Shown in pieces: positions 31,335-36,537 of a stretch of DNA of 36,537 bases. The notes under the pieces were generated by a model. That model did no database searches. It saw only the letters and a program-made list of their open reading frames with translations, and was not told where the DNA came from. Origin of the DNA: a virus; the IMG/VR virus record IMGVR_UViG_3300046504_000196, positions 1-36,537 of that record. One strand, given 5' to 3'. How positions within the stretch are numbered: the stretch's first letter is position 1; every line of letters starts with the position of its first letter. The position numbers and the translations under genes were made by a program.

Positions 31335-32801
31335 ATGTCAGTATTCAGATCATATTTTTCCAAGAACGATACATTGATACAGTCGAATCTAACCAACAAT
31401 AGTCAGAATCCTGTAACTGAAATATCTTATGGCACATTGGAGAAGCAAGTCAGCAGATTTATTTTTGATGTTGATCTTAATGCTTTGCGCAGTAAAATTC
31501 AACAGGGTTTTATTGTCCCCAATGCTTCAATGAGACATGTATTGCATATGACTAATACAATTCGATATGCACCTCAGTATATTGGTAAAAAATCATATAG
31601 TCAGAGCATCGAGAGAGCAGGTAGTTTTATTTTAGACTTATTTAATGTTACCGAAGATTGGCAAGAAGGTTCGGGATATGAATTCACATATTCAGATAAA
31701 CAAGACTTATTTACGGGAGACCCACTTCCGGTTTTAGGCGAACAGGCAGCCAATTGGACCGCAAGAACAACAGGTGTTCGTTGGACAGTTGATGGTGCAT
31801 ATATTAGTGGTGTATCAGAAATAATAGGCAGTCAACAATTTGAAGCAGGTAATGAAAGCATTGAGATTGACGTTACAGACTACATAAATCAGAGATTATT
31901 TGGTACGGGATATACCGGAACATCTGCATTTACGGGTAATTCATTCGGTTTGGGAATTAAATTTCCTGAATTTATTGAAGACTTAGAAACTGAATATCGT
32001 CAAGCAGTTGCATTTCATGCAAAGCACACCAATACATTTTATGAACCATTTATAGAAACTACAGTTGATGATATTATTACCGATGACAGGAATTATTTCT
32101 TCTTGGATAAGGATAATGACCTATACATATATGTAAATATTGGTAATTTTCCTCAAGATATTGTTGTGAATAAGGTTGATATTTATGATTATGAAGATAA
32201 TCTGATTGATACTCTTAGTGGCGCATCAATAGTTAATACAGGCAAAGGTGTTTATAAGATAACATATAAGGTATCACAGTGGAATGGCATTACTGAAAGT
32301 CTGGGAACTTATCCTGATGCAGTATTATTCAGGGATGTATGGTCTGTAGTAATTAATGGCAGACCAACAACATTTGAAGGTGAGTTTTATTTGATCTCAC
32401 AGAAGAATTATTATACGTTCAATCTTTCAAATGAAATTGATTTTAGAAATTATTACTTCTATTTTTGGGGTATTAATGAAAAAGAAAATATCAGATCAGG
32501 TCAGGTAAGAAAAATCAGACTTACAGTAAAAGAATTATATGCAAATCAGAATAATTTCTTACCTTTGGAAATAGAATATAGACTTTATACGACTGTAGGT
32601 GCAAAATATCAGATTGATATTATACCGTTTACTCCGGTAAACAGAACGTCAAATGGTTATGAATTTGATCTGGATACTTCATGGTTAATTCCGCAAGATT
32701 ATTACCTTGAACTCAGGTTAAAAAACGGCAATTATTATGAAACTAAACAGAGTGTATCATTTACCATTGTTTCTGATGGAATAATTGTTGAAAATCGTTA
32801 A
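31335..32801 (+). CDS. Virion structural protein, 488 aa
   Basis: The product is beta-rich and has no enzyme motif. The start F-R-S-Y-F-S-K-N-D-T-L-I is followed by P-V-T-E-I-S-Y-G-T and R-F-I-F-D-V-D-L. Later sections are Tyr/Phe/Asn-rich (for example N-F-P-Q-D-I-V-V-N-K-V-D-I-Y-D-Y-E-D-N), suggesting Ig-like or jelly-roll modules as in fibres, neck or sheath-decoration proteins. It has a private late-type promoter and is flanked by a strong terminator and by the gp32 promoter, so it is a single-gene late unit. The exact virion location is unknown. Confidence 0.6.
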   Translation: MSVFRSYFSKNDTLIQSNLTNNSQNPVTEISYGTLEKQVSRFIFDVDLNALRSKIQQGFIVPNASMRHVLHMTNTIRYAPQYIGKKSYSQSIERAGSFILDLFNVTEDWQEGSGYEFTYSDKQDLFTGDPLPVLGEQAANWTARTTGVRWTVDGAYISGVSEIIGSQQFEAGNESIEIDVTDYINQRLFGTGYTGTSAFTGNSFGLGIKFPEFIEDLETEYRQAVAFHAKHTNTFYEPFIETTVDDIITDDRNYFFLDKDNDLYIYVNIGNFPQDIVVNKVDIYDYEDNLIDTLSGASIVNTGKGVYKITYKVSQWNGITESLGTYPDAVLFRDVWSVVINGRPTTFEGEFYLISQKNYYTFNLSNEIDFRNYYFYFWGINEKENIRSGQVRKIRLTVKELYANQNNFLPLEIEYRLYTTVGAKYQIDIIPFTPVNRTSNGYEFDLDTSWLIPQDYYLELRLKNGNYYETKQSVSFTIVSDGIIVENR

Positions 32802-32850
32802 GAATTTACTGAAAATTTGTTAATAATTTTAAGATTATTTTCAAAAAACC

Positions 32851-32881
32851 TTGTATTTATGTAGAATGAAGGCTATATTTG
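32851..32881 (+). promoter_or_regulatory. Host-type (Bacteroidetes) promoter for the gp32 operon
   Basis: TTG (32851-32853), 20 nt, TATATTTG (32874-32881) is a full match to TAnnTTTG with the same spacing as the glycan operon promoter. It predicts a leader of about 45 nt before ATG 32932. An inverted repeat ACAATT/AATTGT with a 3-nt loop (32886-32900) lies at the expected start of transcription and could be an operator or leader hairpin. Confidence 0.7.
32853..32862 (+). promoter_or_regulatory. Late-type motif inside the gp32 promoter
   Basis: GTATTTATGT overlaps the -33 TTG of the host-type promoter and lies 69 nt before the gp32 ATG, further than at other sites. It may allow late expression of gp32, or may be chance. 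Confidence 0.35.
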
Positions 32882-32931
32882 TAGCACAATTATAAATTGT
32901 AAAAATAATTTTACTGTAAATTTTAAATGAA

Positions 32932-34149
32932 ATGGCAAATGAAAATGCAATGACAAACCCACAAGGTGGCGATTTGTCAGACTTGAAAAAGATGTTTACT
33001 GATTATCAGAAAAAATCAGAAAAGAAAAAAAGAAAAACAAGTGAGGAAATTTTAGCAAAGTATTTTGTTCCCCGCAACACCGTAGAAACCTACAGAGTTT
33101 TACCCCCAAAACCAGGCAAAAAACACATTGAAGAAGCATTCTTCCATGTTGTTTCTATTACCACAACTGGTGGCAAAAAGAAACATGGTAAGGTTATCTA
33201 TTGTCCTATGCATAATGATCCTAAAATCAAAAAACTCGATGGTCAGGGTAATGTTATGCTTGATGGCAATGGCAATCCGATCCTGACTCCTGCTCCATGT
33301 CCTCTTTGCGATAAAGCAAAGAAAATGCTTGCCAAACAAGACCCATCATTAAAGGGTGTTAAAAAAGAGGCAATGAATGCAAAACAGTTGGAGATCAATG
33401 AAAACAATAAGAAAATTTTTGCAGAAGCAAACAAGTGGGAAGCAAAAAAATTCTACATTGTTCGTGGAATTGACAAAGGTAAGGTAAAAGATGGCGTTAA
33501 ATTCTGGAGATTCAAACACAATTTCAGAAATCAAGGTACTCTTGAAAAACTCTTACCTGTATTAAATGCGTATGTAAATGCGTATCAGGCAGATTTTGCT
33601 GATGTAAAAAGAGGTACTGATTTAAATCTCACTATGGCTGATAGTGAATGGAATGGTCATGTTTACAAGACCTTATCTGCAGTTATTTTTGGTCAGCCTT
33701 CTCCATTACATAATGATCAGGACCTTGTAAATTTCTGGTTGAATGATAACACCACATGGAGAGACGTATTTCTTCCAATGAAAGCACCGGGAATGACATC
33801 TTATGAATTCCTTGAAACGGTAGCAGTAGGTACTAATCCTTATTGGGATGATACAGATTCAAATAATAAACATTGGGTATTTCCAGGTCGTCCTGATTTG
33901 GAAGCACAGGCAAACACCCGTAAGGCAAATCTTGATGCAGATGATGAAAATTTTGAACAGGCATCCGACCTTGATTACGATGAACCGATTGTTAATGTAA
34001 GTAATATAACACCAAAAACAGTTGGCACATATCAAGAAGATGCTGTTGATATCACTGCAAAAGCAAATGCAAATGTAAGTGTTCCAGTAGAAGAAGTTGA
34101 CGAGGAAGATATTCCACCAACAACAGATTATGACGATCTCCCCTTCTGA
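32932..34149 (+). CDS. gp32-like single-stranded DNA-binding protein
   Basis: The protein has 405 residues. It is built like T4 gp32: a basic N-terminal helix region (K-K-S-E-K-K-K-R-K at 27-35) for cooperativity, an OB-type core with a zinc site made by C91-x2-H94 and C123-x2-C126, and an acidic C-terminal tail. T4 gp32 coats single-stranded DNA in replication, repair and recombination, and its acidic tail recruits partners. The last residues D-Y-D-D-L-P-F resemble the tip of bacterial SSB (D-D-I-P-F), unlike T4. UvsX and a 5'-3' exonuclease follow, as expected. A host-type promoter drives it. The gene is longer than T4 gp32 (301 aa), mainly through the Asp/Glu/Val-rich tail. Confidence 0.8.
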   Translation: MANENAMTNPQGGDLSDLKKMFTDYQKKSEKKKRKTSEEILAKYFVPRNTVETYRVLPPKPGKKHIEEAFFHVVSITTTGGKKKHGKVIYCPMHNDPKIKKLDGQGNVMLDGNGNPILTPAPCPLCDKAKKMLAKQDPSLKGVKKEAMNAKQLEINENNKKIFAEANKWEAKKFYIVRGIDKGKVKDGVKFWRFKHNFRNQGTLEKLLPVLNAYVNAYQADFADVKRGTDLNLTMADSEWNGHVYKTLSAVIFGQPSPLHNDQDLVNFWLNDNTTWRDVFLPMKAPGMTSYEFLETVAVGTNPYWDDTDSNNKHWVFPGRPDLEAQANTRKANLDADDENFEQASDLDYDEPIVNVSNITPKTVGTYQEDAVDITAKANANVSVPVEEVDEEDIPPTTDYDDLPF

Positions 34150-34174
34150 TGTGATTGATAATCAATTAGTTATC

Positions 34175-34663
34175 ATGAAGAAATGCATCAGATGCAACAT
34201 TGATAAAGAATTGAATGATTTTTATGCCCATCCCCAAATGCGGGATGGGCATTTAAACAAATGCAAAGAATGTTGTAAAGAAGTAGCAGACATTAGAGAA
34301 AAGGCATTACGAAAGAATTCTGAAGATTTTTGCGAAAAAGAACGACTAAGAAGTAAAGAAAGGTATTATCGTTTAGGATATGGAGAAATACAAACTGAAC
34401 AAAAGAAATTAAAATCATATATAAATGGTACATATAAAAATCTTTCTCGTGATTTAAAATTATCTTCTAATGAAAATCCACACCATTGGAATTATGCTTT
34501 ACTTAAAGATGTAATTGTTTTAGATAAAAAGTTTCATAGATTCATTCATAGATATTTGATTTTAAATGAAGAAACATTAATGTTTACAACAAAAAATGAT
34601 GAAGTTTTGGATTCCAAAGAAAAACATTTGGAATTTATTGAAAAAATAAAATTATTGTATTAA
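34175..34663 (+). CDS. HNH-like zinc-finger protein, possible homing endonuclease
   Basis: The protein has 162 residues from ATG 34175. An earlier in-frame ATG (34097) lies inside gp32 and gives an unconvincing N-terminus. C4-x2-C7 and C30-x2-C33 form a zinc-binding head of the type found in phage HNH proteins. The C-terminal half has N-P-H-H-W-N-Y and F-H-R-F-I-H-R-Y-L, which could supply the His-Me catalytic histidines. It stands between gp32 and uvsX; in T4 the homing endonuclease gene segG is also next to gene 32. Mobility is inferred. Confidence 0.55.
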   Translation: MKKCIRCNIDKELNDFYAHPQMRDGHLNKCKECCKEVADIREKALRKNSEDFCEKERLRSKERYYRLGYGEIQTEQKKLKSYINGTYKNLSRDLKLSSNENPHHWNYALLKDVIVLDKKFHRFIHRYLILNEETLMFTTKNDEVLDSKEKHLEFIEKIKLLY

Positions 34664-34676
34664 ACAAAATTTAAAC

Positions 34677-35819
34677 ATGGCAAAAGACAATGATAAGGAA
34701 GTTCCTGCAGTTCCTACAAGAAAGCCAACGGCAAAAAAAACGTTTTCATTAGATAATTTTAAGAAAAAAGCAGGTGTTGAAGATGTTCCGGATAAACCAT
34801 TACAATGGCTTGTAATGTCAGAAGGATTTAAGAAAGCATGCGGTCTGCCGGGATTCGCCAAAGGTTATGTAAATCAAGTTCGTGGTCATACAAATACAGG
34901 TAAATCAACTGCAATTTGTGAAGTACTTGTGGTAGCACAAAAAATGGGTATATTGCCAATACTTATTGATACTGAAAACAATATGGCAAGAGGTAATTAC
35001 AGATTAAGTGAATTAGGATTCGATTTTAATAATTACATAAGAATTGATAATGATTATCTTCTCAAGAATTTTGGTAAAAAACAAAATGAAAAGAGAAACG
35101 AAGCAGCAATTGAAGATTTGGCAAAATGTTTTTATTATTTTCTTGATCAACAAGCAATTGGTGAATTACCAGTTGATTTATTATTTGCAATTGATTCAAT
35201 TGGAACATTAAATTGCATTCAGTCGATTGATGCTGAAATAAAAGATGAAAAAGCAAATAACATGTGGAATGCCGGAGCATATGAAAAGGCGTTCATGTAT
35301 TTGTTAAACAACACCATACCAAGTAGCAGAAAAATTACAAGACCATATACCAATACGGTTGTTGCAACTCAGAAAATTTGGATTGATAACATGAATAAAG
35401 GTGTTGTTAAACACAAAGGCGGTGAAACATGGAATCTTGGTGCAAGACTCATTTATCATTTTGGTGGTATTATTACTCACGGAACTAAAGCAGCAACTGC
35501 AGATAGTAAAAAACGTACTGTTAGTTATGGCATTGAAACTAAAATTAGTGTTGCAAAAAATCACGTTGACGGTCCACTTGGTGGAATTTCAATGCAGGGA
35601 ACAATAATTTCAACACCATTGGGTTTTGTATCACCTGAAGATCAAGACGAATTTAAAAAGAAACACATACTTTATTTTCGTAATTTATTTGAAGATGATA
35701 GTATTAATGCCGATGATCTTACATTAGGAACAAAAGAAATTGATGCTAATGGTAAAATTTCATTTGAGGAAGGTGTGATTGAAAGAGCACCTGATGTTGA
35801 AAATACTGAACCTGAATGA
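34677..35819 (+). CDS. uvsX: UvsX/RecA-like recombinase
   Basis: The product has 380 residues. Walker A is G-H-T-N-T-G-K-S at 70-77. Walker B is L-L-F-A-I-D-S-I-G with D173. A conserved L-I-D-T-E-N follows the Walker A helix near 96-101. The 35-residue N-terminal tail includes F-S-L-D-N-F-K-K-K-A-G. In T4, UvsX forms ATP-dependent filaments on single-stranded DNA with gp32 and UvsY and drives strand exchange for recombination-dependent replication. No mediator (UvsY) gene is visible here. It starts 13 nt after the HNH-like gene, and its stop overlaps the exonuclease start (ATGA). The match to UvsX rather than host RecA rests on context and shape. Confidence 0.75.
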   Translation: MAKDNDKEVPAVPTRKPTAKKTFSLDNFKKKAGVEDVPDKPLQWLVMSEGFKKACGLPGFAKGYVNQVRGHTNTGKSTAICEVLVVAQKMGILPILIDTENNMARGNYRLSELGFDFNNYIRIDNDYLLKNFGKKQNEKRNEAAIEDLAKCFYYFLDQQAIGELPVDLLFAIDSIGTLNCIQSIDAEIKDEKANNMWNAGAYEKAFMYLLNNTIPSSRKITRPYTNTVVATQKIWIDNMNKGVVKHKGGETWNLGARLIYHFGGIITHGTKAATADSKKRTVSYGIETKISVAKNHVDGPLGGISMQGTIISTPLGFVSPEDQDEFKKKHILYFRNLFEDDSINADDLTLGTKEIDANGKISFEEGVIERAPDVENTEPE

Positions 35820-36537
35820 GAATCAGAACATTATTAGTGGATTCTTCCTATCTTTTGAAAAGGTCATTCAATGGAGCAAAGGATGTACATACCAATAAGT
35901 TTGGTCATATTGGTGGATTATATTCTTTTCTTACAACTGTACGTAAATTAATTAAAGAATACAAAATCAATAAAGTCGTTTTAGTCTGGGATGGTCAAAA
36001 CGGTGGTGTCTATCGATACCATATTGACTCTGCGTACAAAGCCAATCATAAAAATAAAGAATGGCACAAAAAAATTGAATTGACTGATGCGGAAATTCGC
36101 AGAGAGAAAGAGAAAGAAGAATCCCTTTTAAAACAAAGACAGAGAATTAAAGCATATGCCGAAGAACTTTTTCTTAGGCAAATTGAAGTAGATGACATAG
36201 AAGCAGATGATCTTATTGCAGCATATTGTCTACAATATGATAATAAGGAAGAAATATTTATATTTACAAATGACCGTGACTTTTCACAGTTGTTAGATTT
36301 GAATATAACAATTTTGTTTGCAAATATCGAACAACCAATAAATAAAACCAATTATTTTTTTCATTTTAATCATCATTTCTCCAATGCATTGATTATAAAA
36401 ACAATCATTGGTGATGTTAGTGATAATGTTAAAGGCATTCAGGGCATAAAAGAAGATATGTTATTAAAATATTTTCCTGATCTTAAATATAAAACATATA
36501 CTGTCAGAGAAATTTGTAAAGAAGCCGACAAAATTAA
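35816..36537 (+). CDS. T4 RNase H-type 5'-3' exonuclease (partial)
   Basis: Starting at ATG 35816, overlapping the UvsX stop, the frame is open to the window end (240 codons). It has the FEN/PIN metal-binding residues: D9 in L-L-V-D-S-S, D59 in V-W-D-G-Q-N-G-G, E-V-D-D-I-E-A-D-D-L at 124-133, T-N-D-R-D at 151-155, and G-D-V-S-D-N at 199-204, followed by an H3TH-like V-K-G-I-Q-G-I. T4 Rnh removes RNA primers from Okazaki fragments with gp32 help. The C-terminus is missing. Acidic residues are all present, so the enzyme is probably active. Confidence 0.85.
   Translation, partial: MRIRTLLVDSSYLLKRSFNGAKDVHTNKFGHIGGLYSFLTTVRKLIKEYKINKVVLVWDGQNGGVYRYHIDSAYKANHKNKEWHKKIELTDAEIRREKEKEESLLKQRQRIKAYAEELFLRQIEVDDIEADDLIAAYCLQYDNKEEIFIFTNDRDFSQLLDLNITILFANIEQPINKTNYFFHFNHHFSNALIIKTIIGDVSDNVKGIQGIKEDMLLKYFPDLKYKTYTVREICKEADKI

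Noticed and set aside
32810-32843. Hairpin TGAAAAT/ATTTTCA after the 488-residue virion gene as a terminator
   Set aside because: The stem is weak, has a 20-nt loop and is followed by A residues, not a T tract.
34097-34174. Longer N-terminus for the HNH-like protein
   Set aside because: The extension overlaps the gp32 tail in another frame and lacks conserved features; the zinc finger begins directly after ATG 34175.
1-36537. CRISPR arrays, tRNA or rRNA genes, insertion sequences
   Set aside because: No regularly spaced repeats, cloverleaf-like segments, ribosomal motifs or transposase genes with terminal repeats were found by eye.

Overview
The window looks like part of a large, AT-rich, T4-like contractile-tailed phage infecting a member of the Bacteroidetes. 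The T4-like assignment rests on recognisable relatives of T4 proteins: a gp5-type OB-fold protein, a gp26/gp51-type tail assembly protein, a tape measure, a LysM-like (gp53/tail protein X) baseplate protein, a gp55-like late sigma factor, gp32, UvsX and a T4 rnh-type 5'-3' exonuclease. The host guess rests on two things: start codons lack Shine-Dalgarno sequences and follow A/T-rich leaders, and two intergenic sites match the Bacteroidetes housekeeping promoter (TTG, 20 nt, TAnnTTTG). All three stop codons appear to terminate normally, so the standard bacterial code fits.

Layout. Positions 1-7368 are on the minus strand. Reading in the direction of transcription, they encode an endonuclease VII-like HNH protein, an unknown protein, a HAD-like protein, two glycosyltransferases and the gp55-like sigma factor. 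A late-type promoter motif (3152-3161) then precedes a block of small virion/baseplate genes ending in a gp5-like protein that runs off the left edge. A divergent intergenic region (7369-7525) separates this from the plus-strand genes. These begin with the gp26-like gene (apparently with a -1 frameshift extension), the tape measure, a 383-nt structured non-coding gap, a 1152-residue baseplate protein with an embedded OmpA-like domain, and a LysM-like protein.

From 15415 to 26169 a glycan operon follows a host-type promoter. It holds at least six glycosyltransferase genes (one a three-module fusion), a methyltransferase, an NAD-dependent epimerase, and a compact sugar-nucleotide module: HldE-type kinase, cupin, HAD phosphatase, HldE-type nucleotidyltransferase and HldD epimerase. 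This is nearly a complete ADP-heptose pathway; only a GmhA isomerase is not seen. From 26218 to 31248 is a late block of probable internal head proteins. Two of these (a HELKH metalloprotease-like protein and a 1177-residue acidic protein) share an N-terminal segment ending in L-x-E at residues 25-27, which resembles a T4 capsid-targeting propeptide. A strong terminator, a late promoter and a virion protein follow. The right end is the replication/recombination operon (gp32, HNH-like protein, UvsX, exonuclease).

The regulatory picture is a main observation. A 10-mer GTATTTATWW lies in the sense direction 11-32 nt upstream of six virion genes or blocks on both strands, with a seventh copy near gp32. 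It is a good candidate for the late promoter read by the gp55-like sigma. The glycan operon and gp32 instead carry host-type promoters, which suggests the sugar enzymes are made earlier than the virion.
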